From contig NC_134510.1 in the NCBI RefSeq assembly GCF_027942865.1, positions 31,804,663 to 31,868,662 on the forward strand: a stretch of 64,000 bases of DNA, written 5' to 3'. Origin of the DNA: Odontesthes bonariensis (lineage: Eukaryota > Chordata > Actinopteri > Atheriniformes > Atherinopsidae). Below, piece by piece: positions 1-13,699 of this stretch (position 1 is the first letter of the stretch; every line of letters starts with the position of its first letter). A model generated the notes under the pieces. The model saw only the letters and a list, made by a program, of their open reading frames with translations, was not told where the DNA came from and made no database searches. A program made the position numbers and the translations under genes.

Positions 1-1837
1 TTGTCTTTTAAGTTCAGTTTTACTAGTTTGCTTAGCGGATATGTTATGATGCAATGCAAGAAGTAAAGTGCATTTTATCTGATCTAGCAAAAATGGCTGG
101 GTGTGTAAAGTGTATCTGTCAAAAGAAAGTCTGTTAAACTTTACTTGACTTGAAGAAGAAGTTGAAATCTTTAAGAGATGGAATACGAATGAATAAGAAG
201 AAAACCTTTTTCTTTTTTTAGTTTGTGTGTTTGCTTGCATTTTTAAAAATGACCCAGCTTAGTTAGTGTGACATATTTGGAGACCTGCGAAGTGCACAAA
301 GATGAAAATACCTTGGAGATGACTGGTTCATCTACATAGGCAGGTCTTGTGAGGCCATTATGTGATCATAAAAAGTGTTCTTGCTGGCATACCGTTTCTT
401 TAATGATTAAAGATATTTGAATGAATTGTTTGTACAACTGTAATATTTCAGGTTGGAGGTATATTTGGTATCGGGATTATGACACGTTTCAAGAAATCAA
501 ATAATCTAATAAGCCTCTTTTTAGAGTTTTTACAAGGCTGAAACCACATTTAGACTGAATGTAAAACATTCACTAATGAAATTCTTTCAGGGTTAGCAGC
601 TCTTTAAGGGCCCTGACCCTCTGACACACACATGTATTCAGTAGCTGGGATCTGGAGGTTTGGAATACATTACTGCATCTCAATGAAGAAATTATTTCAA
701 AGGTAATTATAAGTAGATGGTTAGAATGCAGAACAAAACCTGATGGAGATGCAGGGTTGACATCAAATCAGGAAAAGATATGTGGTTTATATTTATGGAC
801 ACCTAGAATATTTTAGATAAGTAATATTTAGCTCTAATGGGCACATACTGGCTGCATGTACATTTTGATTTCAAAATAACACGCTATTAGCAAAACAAAG
901 TTGATGTGGAAGTACGTCCTCCAAAAACCCAGCACTGATCAAATATAAATATAAAACACCAACTCCACTTTGTCCGGATGATAATTAGGTCTTGTGTTGA
1001 AAACAAAATCTAATAACAACATTGTTGTAATTAAAGCCACTTTTGCGTTGAAAGTAAATGTGATGGTTCCTGTATGGTAACAGCAACATGCACAGACATT
1101 TGCAGGCATTGATAGTAAAACAGTGGAAGCCATTGGGGCTGCTGTGAATGTGGTGTGCCCATAATATGCTGCATATGTTTCTCCCCCGACTGCAACTCCC
1201 TAGGATTAAGCCTCCAAAAGTAGACATACACACACATATATGCACATGCAGATATATACACATGAAAAGTGTAAAGCCTTGCAATCTCAGGGTCCCCTTA
1301 ATCATGTTCCTTCCCCGGGTCCCTCTCTCTTCATTAAAACTCAGACAAGAAAAGGGGGTGCAGACAGGAGCAGGGTGGCATTGAAAAGCTGCTGAGACAG
1401 AGTCCTCCAGCCTGTCTGGTTGAGAGTGTGGGAGCGTGTGTGACGGTGTGTGTTTTTGGAGAGAGGGGGGTGTATGGGAATTGACTTTGCCATTAAACAA
1501 CTTGATTGAGAAACACCCACCCGCTCTTCTTCTTCAGGCGCGAGGACAGGAATGGCAGTCGAGCTCTGAGGGACCCGCCATTACGACCACAGCAATTTGT
1601 TGTCTGGGAGGCACAAAGGGGAGGTCACAGGTCAAATAAGTGCAGTTAGATGGAGACGCTTTCTCATGGTAATGCCTTCACAAACAACTCTACATCGTTC
1701 TAGGGCTGTTAGAGAGAACGTGACTGACTATGATGATGTTCTGATGATAAATGACGCCTTTGGGGAATATGAAAAGTTACATGCTGTGTTATACCAAGCT
1801 AAGCAAGTGTCAGACAACTGAGCCAAAACTAAACTTT
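1..1837. other. No gene; AT-rich, with a GC-richer block 1140-1640
   Basis: No coding exon recognised. The block 1140-1640 has mixed composition and a CA-type repeat near 1225-1260. Its open frames (171 codons on minus, 78 on plus) overlap each other and match no family. It may be regulatory. Confidence 0.6.
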
Positions 1838-2120
1838 CATCCATCCAATCATTCCGTCCATATTCTGCTGCTTACCCAGGTTCGAGTCACTGGATCAACA
1901 GGCTAAGCAGAGGTCTCTAGACCTTCCTCTCCCCAGCCACCTCCTCAAGCTCTTCCAGGGGGGGAGACTGTGCTGTTCCCAAGCAAATTGAGAGATATCG
2001 TCTCTCCAGCGGGTTCTGGGTCTGCCCCAAGGCCTCCTCACCGTAGGACATGTCTGAAACACCTCACCAGGGAGTACAGTGTGTCCAGTGTGGTCCAGAA
2101 CAGAGATATTTGGCAGGTTA
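1838..2120 (-). mobile_element. LINE 3' end relic, antisense
   Basis: Read on the minus strand, the sequence resembles the end of a common fish non-LTR retrotransposon: a degraded C-terminal stretch (CCAGGACCCGCTGGAG-like, then GAGGAGGTGGCTGGGGAG-like) and a terminal GGATGGATGAAA-type tail at 1838-1850. About 270 bases, many indels, not coding. Same family as 15800-16460. Confidence 0.65.
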
Positions 2121-5100
2121 GTCAGCTAACTCGATGCTGCATATCTGTCTAAGGAGGTCCGAGCCACAGTGCAAACACAGCAATGAAGTTGTGCCTCAAC
2201 TAAAGTGTTTTCTTGTGTTAAATATAATTTTATCATGCTGAATCAAGTTTTTTTCAAATCACACAGAAAGGGTGAAACATACTATACAGCAGACCTGAGT
2301 CACAGGAATGCACACACCTAATATGATATCAATATTTATAGAAGACAGGGTTGAGAAAAAAAGTCATCTCATCTCTACATCTCCAGACACATTTGTCTTG
2401 TCTATATGATGTGTTCTGCATGTTTCCTTCTCAACATCCATCAAACATTATAGTTGCACAGTATGGATAGCATGATGACTCATGATGTTATTTTGTTGGT
2501 GCAATGATTACTTATTAGCTGTGTGTTTTTATATATGTTAGTTGCAGAAATTATTTTCACTTTGTACAATTACTCTTACAGTATGGAACCTAATCTTTTA
2601 TTTGTTAAAGATGTAGACATAGAAGCTATATGCCACAGAGGAAAAATGAAAAACAAAATTTCTTGATCAACTTTCACAAGCTTTGTCTCGCAGGCTATTT
2701 GTATGAAAATCCCAAAGTCAACATATAATGTATCAAGAGGCAAAGAAGAGGACACGCATCTCGCCCTCACATGCTGACACACACACACATATTCGCACAG
2801 GCAAAGACACTAACAACCATTTGTGGCTGGCTCACTGTCTCTCAGAAGGAGGTTATGGCCTTCCCTCAATCTTTTTCTGAGGGACCACAGAGACAGAGCG
2901 GCACCTCCACATGCAGACATGAAGCATTATGTTTGCTGAGCTGCTTGTCTTGCTGTCTGAATGAAAAGGCGGTTCAGATAGAGAGGAGGAGGCAACTTTG
3001 GCCTCATTGGCATCAAGTTAAATAAATCTGGGTGTCGACAGAGGCTTAAAAAAATAAAACTCTACATACAAGAAAAATAACGGCAATTCCTGGCGTGTTT
3101 GTTTCATGACATCCTTACCAGATGAAGGCGACCTAGGAGGACTCACATGTGAGGACACAGGGAGACTTACGTCAAAGTAAGGGCAAATTTAGACTTGGAA
3201 AAAAATGGTTGCGATGTCCTAATACATCTGAAGGCAAAGTGTTTATACCTGATCAGCCACATTTGCAGGCTAATTTAAGGGGAATCCTGGAAGACTCGAT
3301 CCACTTGATTGTAGATGTGAAGCCTGCCAGTAATTATATTGTATAGAGCAAAATGAGAGTTTGAGAGGGAACTAAAAATAGCCACATGACATTGTGGTGG
3401 AACTTTTCTTGCTAAGACTCAAAGTCAAATGCTCATTACTTTTTTTAACTCAAAACTGACACTCTGTGTTGGACAACATGACACCCGACTGAAGGAGTTA
3501 TTTATTGTTGGCTACACTACACTTCTTGAAGTCAGATTTGTATCAGTCCCAAAAAGGTTAGTCAAGCCTTTGTTTCAATAGTCTGAACAGACAAACCACA
3601 CTAATTGTGTTTATGCCCCCTACTGGCTTGGGGTATAGATACCAAAAACACAGCTGCCCAGAACCTTTGAGAAAAAAAATAAAATCATCTTTTTAGCACA
3701 AATTGTGATAGGTTTGGAAATATTGAGGGATGTCTCCATGATCCAAACAGATGGATAATCTGGATTAATCATTTGCTTGTAACTTTTTTTCAAAATTTCA
3801 ACCCTGTGCTGTTTTTAAGGACAGCTCTCTGTAATCAGGTAGGAACATACTCTTTTAAATACGTCAACCTACCTGTTCGCGGATCTGTATCTATAGGGAA
3901 TTCAATATGTCTTGAGAGATGTTAGTTATGATTTATGGCTCATTTAGCCTGGTCAATGTCAAGCCAAAGTTCCAACCACGGAGGGATAGAAAATGAGCCA
4001 ACAGGGCACCAGCCACATTAGTCTCGAGTGCCCTGATTTAAGAGTTTCTGTTTTCATTCTTTCTTTAGAATTCACTCAGTTAATTACAGGGGATGTTAAA
4101 TCATAAAAAGCTTAGAGCTAGGCAAAGAGAAAAAACAACATCAAAAGAGGGCAGAAAATTAGGAACAATGTAACCTTTTCAATTGACGCTATAGTTGCTC
4201 TGAGGTGGTGACAGAGGCTGGTCAACATTAAGATTTTCCTCTTTCCTTTTTGTCTGGTACCATTATAATAGAGCATACCAATTTGTATTTGAGTTAGTTG
4301 AAGTATCACACGTGTATTTTTTTCCTTCACATTTATCTTTTCTTCAGTTCTGCAAGAGTAGCAGTGTGGGTGGAAGCATAATGACCATTACGACTCCTTT
4401 CCAGAGTATTCCTTTTTATCAGCGCAGTTATAGCTTCTTCTAATGACCCCATAGTTCTCACAAGCCTGGACATTTTAAGGCATCATAGCTTTTTTTCACC
4501 AGGAAAAAGCAACAGCTGTCGCTCTTAAAAACAGTACATGCAAACAGCTCATGGACCAGAGCTGCGTTGAAGCATGGAGATGTTAAAAAAGACGCAAGCA
4601 CTAAAAACAAAATCCCATGTCTGCTGCGTTACTACACAAATAATAATAATTAGTTGTCAGGTTGTTATGATGCTAAAACTTACCATTTAGCACACACATG
4701 TGTATACATAATGGGCAACTGTGGGAATACTAGAGTAATTTTATATGGGACAAATGGCCAGTTCACAAGGCGATATAAAGCAATGAAAAGTGTCCTCATA
4801 GTATGGATAGTAGTTGCAGTGTTAGTAAATGGAAGTTGTAAGCATTGCAGGCTATTACTTTATTTCAATTTAGTGCTTAAATAGTTCCTCCAACAACTTC
4901 AAAAATACTTCTTTTCACAAGTTCTTCCTCTTATTGTTGTTATTAGCATTATAATTATCATTATTAGCATTATTATAACAGAACATAAAGCTGATTTTTT
5001 TTCTATTTTCAGCACACCACATTTTTAAATCTTCTGTCAAACCGAGCAGATAAAGATAAAAATCCACGTTTTAGCGGATGCAGGAGTCATATGTCACATG

Positions 5101-6099
5101 AGTCACTTCAGCCTAATTACGCTTTGAACCGTGAATTAATCCAATAATAACCAGAAACGCACATCCGTTATGCCAGAGGACTCTTCAACAGAACAACCTG
5201 CTCCTCATCTGCACATCGTTGTTATGCGGGTGGAAAGAAACGGGCGCTCGTTGCTTTCTGTGCTCCGCCCTTAGGGCTGTGGTGGGTTCGGTGCTGAGAA
5301 GGAATATGATCACACTTTATTTCGTTTACTGTTGATCTAAATGTTCTCAGAGGCAGGTTCCGGTGAATCCTGACTCTGTTTTAGTGAACACAAAACGTAT
5401 TTCATGACAAGCTGTTCAGTGATTTCGTACTTGTGGATTAGGGTTGTTTTATATATCAAGAGATGATTTAACGATCAGATTTATGGGATCGACTCGTATG
5501 TGCCTGTATGTAGAATTCCTGCATATAAACTAAATTTAAATAGCAGTGACTTATTAAACTTTGACTCGACAGACCTCAGAAAAGATTTTTCTTTCACTTT
5601 AAATTAGCAAAAGTTTAGTAAAAAGCAGGTAACTTATGTGCAATTTACCTGTAAAATACATTTTTTATTGAACTCATAGCAAAGTATTGCTCATTTTTTT
5701 TTAAAGTAAAGGAACAAAAAACTCAAGTTTCAATGAAACAACAAATATAAATCGTACATTTTCTCAAGATTAAATCGTTGACTCTTTTGACTTTTTTCTT
5801 GTTTTTGTTTATGGTCCAAAAATGTTTCAATTTAAAACGAAATTTCATCATAATTTGTGTAAACTTTAGTCTATAGATTATTGTTTATCTGAGAGGAAGA
5901 GCCCAATTGCCCATTTACTGTGAGAAAAAAAGCCCTCAACGTTGTAAAATTTGCTTCGTGTTATTAAAGCGAAATGTGCATAATTAGGAGTTAAATCATC
6001 TGGGTCACAACAGAGCGGGCCTACAGTGTTGTCCAAAGCGTCAAACGTCTGTTTGTGTAGAAACAGGGCTGATCTAAACAGTTTTTAAATACTATAGGC
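2121..6099. other. No gene seen
   Basis: AT-rich intergenic DNA with a short CA run at about 2775 and an ATT-rich patch at 4930-4980. No exon, RNA gene or recognisable mobile element. Confidence 0.6.
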
Positions 6100-6700
6100 T
6101 AGAATGTGTAGGCAACCACCTCCACCAAGTAGGCGGTTGACATGATCCAGGAAGTGTAATTAAATGATCACGTCCAGTAACAGAGAAGCGGGCCTCATGT
6201 GCGGTAGTGCCCGCACAGGAGCTCTCCTCTCGGGGCCTTTTCTGTCTCCTTGCAGGCCCCTCACTCTCTGTGTGTGTCTCTTGGTCTTTCGCCTTGTCTG
6301 CTGAGGGGTGTCTAATCAGGGAAGACAAGCGGTTGACGGAATGACGATGCTTAATTGGCATGGAGTCGTGGGAACGGGTAAACAAACAGCTGCCATTTTC
6401 ATTTTGCTTGTTTCCCCCTCGTCCCTCTTCCTCATGAATAAAGCCGCCGCGGAGAAGAAGTGGAACAGCAACCTGGCAGCTGCAGGGAGGCTGAAGGAAC
6501 GAAAAGGAGAGGAGGAGGAGGAGGAGGAGGAGGAGGAGGCCCGGATTGGAGATTAGCTTCACTTTAATCCGCCCTCCACCTCCTCCAGTGATGGGAGGAA
6601 AAAACACCGCGCAGATATACCTTCTGAACAACAGAAAAATCTCCTCTTCACATAAAGGAGAACACATTTCCAAGATAAGCCCTGCATGTGATTATAGTTC
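6100..6700. promoter_or_regulatory. Enhancer-like non-coding block
   Basis: Locally GC-rich DNA containing, within 26 bases, an RBPJ-type site CGTGGGAA (6367-6374), a forkhead site GTAAACA (6378-6384) and an E-box CAGCTG (6387-6392), with GCTTAATTGGC just upstream. The 193-codon minus frame here is a by-product of the GGA repeat. Regulatory function is inferred from motifs only. Confidence 0.35.
6507..6539 (+). repeat. (GGA)n microsatellite
   Basis: About eleven GGA/GAG units, purine-only on this strand. It gives a Glu-rich frame on the plus strand and a Leu-rich frame on the minus strand, which explains both open frames here without any gene. Confidence 0.9.
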
Positions 6701-8819
6701 TTTTACACAACCATGGATGTGCTTTGTAAAGAAGAACAAATCAATAATGATCACAGGTTTCCTTTTAGAACCCTGAAATTCACAACATACTGTATATGGT
6801 GTATGCAGCCTGTGAGGATTTGATCCTTTAGATAATATTCTTATTTGGCCTTGTTGGATGTAAAAGTTATGTTTTGACTTTCCTTTCTAATCAGATAGAC
6901 CGTGTTAATATCTTAAAGTGAAAAATGAAAGGTAAAATTAAATCTAGTTTCTGATCATACAATGTGTGTTAATTAATGAAAATGGTAATTAAGTGTTTCC
7001 ACAAGCCCACAGACCAGCTTGATGAAGATGAGCTTTGATAGACTTTCACAGCAGCCACAATGTGAATGATCACATAACAAATCAAACTCATTTCATCAAT
7101 TGCAATAAAGTTTCTCTATAAAAAATACATGAAATATCAGAACAGTGAAAGAGCTACAAAAAAGATTTTCCATGCCAGAAATTACATGCACCAAAAAAGC
7201 TAAATAATGGGTGAGTTTAAAGAGACATTTAAGCATTCGAGTTGCATTGAATGATGTTATAGTGACAAATTATCAGAACAAGTGTGTGATCTTTCTTTGA
7301 TTTTTATATAATCCTTTGTTTAATCAGGACAAAAACACTGTTGACGTTTCAAATCTCTGAAAGGAGCGTCCTTGCCAACATGCAGCAGTAGTTACACAAC
7401 AGTACACAGACACACAATGTGCTCTACTATCCAAAAACACTAAAGGACAGGTAAAAATAGCTAAATAAAAACTAAAAATGCAAAAAAAAAACATCAGACA
7501 TTCTGTGTCTGTGGGACAGACTGAGAGGAATACTGCAAAGGCAGAGTTTTTTCAACTATTCAAAACTTCACTGGCAACAATTAAATAATCTCCTTGTGCT
7601 TTGTCTTAGCTGCAGGGTCGACTCATATACCTCAAGAAACCAAAGCAACTGAGTTTGTGGGTTAGTTGAGTCTGTCTAGGATCATTTGCTGTCCTAGAAA
7701 ACTCTTCTATCAAAGACGCCCCACTTGTACTGATAGATATACAGCAAACAATGGACATATCAGTTATTGATTCTTTCTTATTTGATATCAGCAATAAGTT
7801 TCTGGAAATATGTGCCAGACAAAGTCAACTTCTAGTAACATTATAGTAAAACACAATCGATCTTAGTTGTTCCTTAAGATGTAAATGGATGGTTCTCACT
7901 TAAAAAAAGGGTAAAACATATACTTAATTAGGATGTTAATTTTGAAGAGGGATTGTTTCTCTGGAAAAATAATCAACATTTTGTGTCGTAATAAGTATTT
8001 CCAGAAAGAGACAAGTGTGCGATGATGTCAGCCTACAGTGTCATGGTGATGAAAGATCATCACCCAGTGCAACAACGCTCTCTTTGGTCAACACTTGTTC
8101 ATGTCAGTTCATGGTTGGTTTGACTTTGAACATAGATAGAAACCGGACCTCAAGTTTTTCTTTAAGCACTGTTTGCATCAGATGTGGACTTGATGACATG
8201 TTCACACTTAAAAATCAATGATATCCTCCAACAGCTTTCTTAATATCAATGTGAATATGAATAACCTATTAAGTATTTTGACTTCTTTTACATGTCCTTT
8301 TTTTTTACTGTTCAAGGTTTAAATTGCTCCTCTTTGTCTAAAGATAAACATGAATTTCTCGCTTGAGTCGAAGGATACAAACATGTTCTGCTTGCTTAAA
8401 TCATTAGTGCAACATCAACTACTTAAAAACTTTTTCGCATTTATAATTTCCATTAATGACTATTAATAATTCTACTTTTAATACAAATGGAAGCTTCCCG
8501 TCTGTCATGAGTGTTCATAAACATCCCCAGTAATTAAATCAAATTAACTGAACTTTGAATAAATGTGTAGATTTGAGTTAAAATGCATCATAATGACTGT
8601 TTTAAGATCTTTTCTTTATGTTTCCTGTTTGCTACATTTATATCTGCTCCATTTTGACTTGGAAACAGTTAGTGAATCTTTATATTAGCTCCTCTTCTTC
8701 TTGATGACACTCTCATTAGCATTTCATTTTCAGAATTTTAATCCCTGCATATGTCCTATCTGAGTCCATATAGTGCTGAGCAGACATTAAGATTAAGCCT
8801 TGATTAAAAAATGAGAATT
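6701..8819. other. No gene seen
   Basis: AT-rich intergenic DNA. Only short open frames, without homology. Confidence 0.6.
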
Positions 8820-9140
8820 AATTCATTCTTTTGAAGTCACACATCGCCTGATTGGCTGTTATGGCAAAGCAAAACATAATCCTGAAAGCAGTAGATCAGC
8901 TCCATCATTTGAGATCTGTTCTGACTGGGTTCTGTAAGGCCGCACAAACAGAGAAGCAGAGCACAAAGTCAAACCTGATCTGCAGACTGTATTTACAGAG
9001 CAAATCATTGCAGAGGAGATATATTCAAAGCCGTTTCATGCTTGGCATTAGATGCATTATGAGATAGCCATTCTATCTTTGATCACGCAAATTAATGATC
9101 CTGCTGAGATGAAGCAGTATATAACCGTATTTCCTACCTG
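8820..9140. promoter_or_regulatory. Possible conserved non-coding block
   Basis: A balanced-composition stretch with CCTGATTGGCTGTTATGG, GCAAATTAATGATC and TGATCACGCAAATTAATG-like homeobox/POU-type motifs. The 71-codon frame has no homology. Conservation not tested. Confidence 0.25.
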
Positions 9141-10279
9141 GATTACATGCACACAGACACTCAATACTTGACTCTAGTGTCTTGAGCACATGATCTTCCA
9201 TAATGTTTCGTGTTTTATTTGAGTGCCCTTATCATTACAAATCATTTATACACTCACTCTCTTTTTCTCTCTCGCAAACACACAAAAATGTCTTAATAGT
9301 AATTGAGGAAGGATAATGAGCTTTGACTTCTTCCAGAGAAGTTCTGTTCTGGATTGTTATGAATAAAGTAAGATTACAGTAGTTGATCTAGATCCAGATG
9401 TTTTTTAGAAAGTTGTTTGAAGTCTTTGTGTTTAACAGAAGTTTGTGAAGCTGTTACAAAACGTAATCTATTCATTTGTATCCTTGGGTAAAAAACTACT
9501 TGTGTTCTTGTATATGAAAACAAACATGACAGGGTGTATGAATTCAGTCTCAGAGCATTTTGTTACACATCACAGGAGTGTTTGCCAGTTTTACTGCAGG
9601 ATGCTGTGAAATGTAGCAACAGAGTAAATAACTGTCTGATTTAAAAGTGGTGTGTTGTAGAAATCCACAATGTAGCGTTTGCTCAGACTAATATGACATT
9701 GAGCGCTGTGTATTGCAGGCAAGACAATGACTACCGTTACTATGTGAAGATAAACTGCAACGCCTCTCTACCTTTCGTCTCTTGTATTTCTTGCTCATTA
9801 GCTTTGTTGTCATGAGACTGTCCAGACAGATGTGCTCAAGCATACATCCGCGTCTTTTTCAGAGTGAATAAAGTTCTAACCTCTTTTCCACTGAGTAACA
9901 TCACTCCCACAAAGACATGGATGGGATCTGAGTCCAAATTGGCTAAGATTTATAGGCTATATCAAGGGTTGCGCCTTAGGTTTCACTTTTAGTTTTGACG
10001 GTTGGTTTTTCTACTGCTGCTGCTCACAGTAGTTTCCTGAGGTTATATACCTCATGTACAAATCTTCTTTTTGTAGCTTACCATGTCAGGTCCTGTCAAA
10101 TCTACAAAATACACAAAAAGAAACCGCCTGCTAAAATACATTACTTTCTAAGTTGTTTTGAGATGAAAAAAAAAGCACAATTTGTTTTCATCAGCATGAA
10201 AACAGTGATTTGCATTTCATGCCTAATTCATTCTTTACCTAGAGAGTAGTGTAGCAATCACCTTTGAAAAAACTTTAAA
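9141..10279. other. No gene seen
   Basis: AT-rich intergenic sequence without recognisable features. Confidence 0.6.
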
Positions 10280-10960
10280 TATGAGAGAAATCTTTCTGGA
10301 ATGGAGCCTAATAAATGAGTGGCCCCCATTTGGTTGAAGATAATTATAGTTGGGAAGAACAGGGAGGGATGAAGCACAAAACTCCTCTCAGCTGGAAGGA
10401 TTTAAGGGTTTGAGACGCCCTTATGTTTCTTTGAACAAAGGGGAGTATTTTCAGTTTTTGTTTCAGTGAGGCATAATTGAGTAAAGCACCAGAGAAGGGA
10501 CACCTCTGCCACAAATTACATCATTTGCAGAGCAGTTCTGTATTTTGCTCATAAGAAAATATGGTGGCATTGGGGGCGCAACAGGAGAAGAAAAGCAATA
10601 CCACCACAATTGGACCAATGAAGCATATCACTTGCATTCACTTTGCATTTGCCACTTCCTTCAAGACTTTCCTTTCTTTGATTTCTTTTAGACACTGCGG
10701 CACTTCTAACATGCTAATAATAGACTTGTCCATCAACTGTCCCCACCCTTGGAGTTAATTGGTGCTGTTTAAAGGGAGCCAGTGTTGCTCTGAAGTTGGG
10801 CCTTCATTAGATCAGTGGATGCTGACCGTCCGCAGTTCGCATACATCCCTCTGATCTGCACACCCTCCCCATCTCTTTTTCACTACCCCACCTGCTCTCA
10901 CAGCACGCCCCCACCCCTGCAGAGCTGACCCTCCTTTTCGTTGTCCCATGCCGTCTTCTA
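10280..10960. promoter_or_regulatory. Enhancer-like block with SOX/TCF palindrome
   Basis: Contains the perfect 12-base palindrome CTTTGAACAAAG (10429-10440), which is both a TCF/LEF-type and a SOX-type site, along with GATAATTATAG and GGCATAATTGAG. Balanced base composition against AT-rich flanks. Function is inferred. Confidence 0.3.
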
Positions 10961-12459
10961 AGAAGGTCTTGAGAAGGCCGACCCGCCTTTTTTCATATCT
11001 TCATTTTGTATGCAGCTGTGATCTTAGCCTGACTCGATTGCTCTTGTACTCACCCCCAAGACGAGATGAAAACAAGTCCTCCTTCTTACACTTGTTTTTA
11101 CCTCCTAGCTGGCATATATTGTACCTGCGCTCCCTGACCACTAAAGTCATACTGAATTTTTTTTTTGTCTTATCATATGTCATTCTTTGCTTGAATGAAT
11201 ACCCCTGCCAGTGCAGTTAAGTTATTCCTAGTATATTTCAGCTGGTTTCAAGAACTCAACCAGTATGTTTTTGGTGAAGCAATCCGCCTTCACCACTTTA
11301 GAATAATATTTTTATATGATATATATTAGAACTCATCACTAAGAGATTTTCAAATTATTCAATGATGCTTTACCTGCCTAAAAACAGAACCTAAAGCAAA
11401 AGTTAGAGGGTAACATATAGATGTGTTGAAGTTATCATCTTCTTATTCCTCTCTCAGTCTGCACTGTAGTTTACTAAAAGCAGTTTTCAAACAGTTGCAG
11501 TTTAAGAATAAACTCATTCAGAAGCTTTTAAAAAACAGAGCAAAAAAATATGTGTATGGGTGAGACATGAGTCAAATAGATGCCCCTCTCTACTTGAATA
11601 GCAAGTTTCATTGAATAGTTTTGACTTGCTTTTTCATTCATATGTAAGATGTTTGATTGATTGACACATATATATGCAAGCTGCATATATCTGTGTAGAA
11701 CTGCTGGAGAGGTGCTGTAAACAGCTTGTAATGCTTGCTGAAGATGATTCATTCACTGCTGATAATACTCAGAAATCTACTCATATACCTTCTGTAGTAA
11801 CCATTGACATGAACTACATTTGATTATAATTGAAATAATAATTAGAAAATGATATTCTTAAAAAAATTTACATAATAAAAGCATTGTACAATTTGATCAT
11901 ACTGATAGGCCTTTATATTCTTTTTTACATAAAATAATAGGATATTGCCAGTCTTATTATTATTTGCACGGTTGTATTTGGATAACCATTTCTTAAAGGT
12001 CCACTAACATTTCATTGTGCACAGTGCAGTGAAAATGTATGAAATCGTTGTATTTATTTGATACAGTTTTTAGATTTGACATTAGAAAGTGGTGCTATGA
12101 AAATTAAGCTCCCCTGTGTCTTACAAGAAAAAGCCATTTGATAGATTTGCTGATGATGAGCTGGTTAATTATCATTCACATATCATGAAACATTTAGAAC
12201 AATAATCAACATCTAAGATAATCTAAGATATTAAAAAAATAAATTTAAAAAAATAAAAAAATAACAATAATCAACACTTCTGTAGATTTTCATCACTTTT
12301 GCTAATTATAAATAATACAAAAGGTGTAATCTGGAAGACCATTCAGATGAAGTTATCAGCACAAAAGATCTAAAAGGTGGTTCCTAAAATGTTTGTTTCT
12401 GTCTTCAAAAGTTAGCAGAGGCTTAACCCTGTCATGCGCACACACATGTAAGCAAGTTT
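10961..12459. other. No gene seen
   Basis: AT-rich, with an A/T low-complexity patch at 12220-12270 (AAATAAATTTAAAAAAATAAAAAAATAA-type). No exon recognised. Confidence 0.6.
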
Positions 12460-13490
12460 CAATTTGCGTGAGAGAATAAATGTATCCTTTTGGGAGTTTG
12501 AATCTGTCTACACACAGCACTGAGTTTAAACACAAAACACCGCCTCATGCCCTCTGTGCCCCTCCTCCTCTGCCCTGGCAGCTCTCCCAAGATACCCCTG
12601 CCCCCGGCTTCCTGCCTCTAATGGCCATCTCTGTATGCCATCTCGGGAAGCCTGACATCCCCTCCAGAGGCAGAGGGCCCGGCATTAATGGAAGCTATTG
12701 ATGAACGAAGAAAGCCTCTTTTGTGGTCCCGGGGGCAGGCGTGGGCACCCGTTTGCTCAAACACAGCTTCCCCTCCGTACACACTGGGCCTGGCGCTCAG
12801 AACTGAGTGCCAACAGCGGAGATCGAAAGACAGGAGCAGCAAAGTGCCCCCTTACTAGGGAAATGGCGGAGAAGGATGGGTAGAGCCGAGGGAGGGGGAT
12901 GGCTTGTGAGAATGAGAAAGGGAGGGTGACTTGGCAAAGATGAGGAAAGCAAAGAGGAAGGAATAGGTGGGGAAAGGCCCCAGTAAAAAGAAAGGCCGAT
13001 AAAGAGCATTAGAGATTAACCCAATGAGACAAACTCAATTGGCGTGTAGGAGGAACGAATGGAAAAAAGGGATGTGAGGGAAATGGAGTAAAACCTCGCA
13101 ATAGAACACAGAATGCCAGAGAAAGGAAACTTGGAGTAAAGGGAAATTGAGCAGCAGAAACAAAGAAACGGAGGTTGAGATTGCCCGCTTCAATGAAACT
13201 GGGTGGCCCTGAGGGATAAAAAACATTGGCAGGGCTCTGGAGGTCTCCTTCTGCCACTGTACTGCCTGTCAGCCTCTCACTGGCTCGCTCCCATTTTGGT
13301 GATTTATAACACTTGAATTGTTCTCCTTGAACAGTGTTGTGAATGGGAGAAAAAGAGGGGCGCTGCCAGCATGCCAAACAGTGGTTATTGATAACCAAAC
13401 AGATGTGTCCAGTTTGGATTGAACATCTGATACTAAATCTGGCTTAACGGTTTTTGTTGTCAGGGAAATACTGTACATTGATGACCAGGC
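12460..13490. promoter_or_regulatory. GC-rich non-coding block, possible regulatory cluster
   Basis: The most GC-rich kilobase of the left third. The core 12600-12720 (CCTCTAATGGCCATCTCTG..., CGGCATTAATGGAAGC) looks constrained. Overlapping open frames on both strands (up to 129 codons on minus) have no homology and arise from purine/pyrimidine asymmetry at 12850-13200. Confidence 0.3.
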
Positions 13491-13699
13491 GCTACATTGA
13501 AATGTGTTGTTATTATGTGCTTTACTGGTTTTAATTCAGATCAAATAAAAAGTGTCTGTAGTGCCTCAATGCTTTCCAGGTAAGCTTACTTCTTAACTTC
13601 TTTCTGAGCTATAAAAAGCCCAGAGCACAAATCCAAAGCATACCTTTCTGATTACATTAATTTATTTACACCTCAGGTTAAAATGAGCATTTTGACATT

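Noticed and set aside
985..1500. 171-codon minus-strand frame
   Set aside because: Overlaps two other unrelated frames, and its composition tracks CA-type repeats. No domain.
2771..2800. CA-rich runs as CRISPR-like or satellite arrays
   Set aside because: Simple dinucleotide microsatellites with no spacer structure; vertebrate DNA.
6092..6673. 193-codon minus-strand frame
   Set aside because: Its leucine run is the complement of a GGA microsatellite and the rest has no homology.
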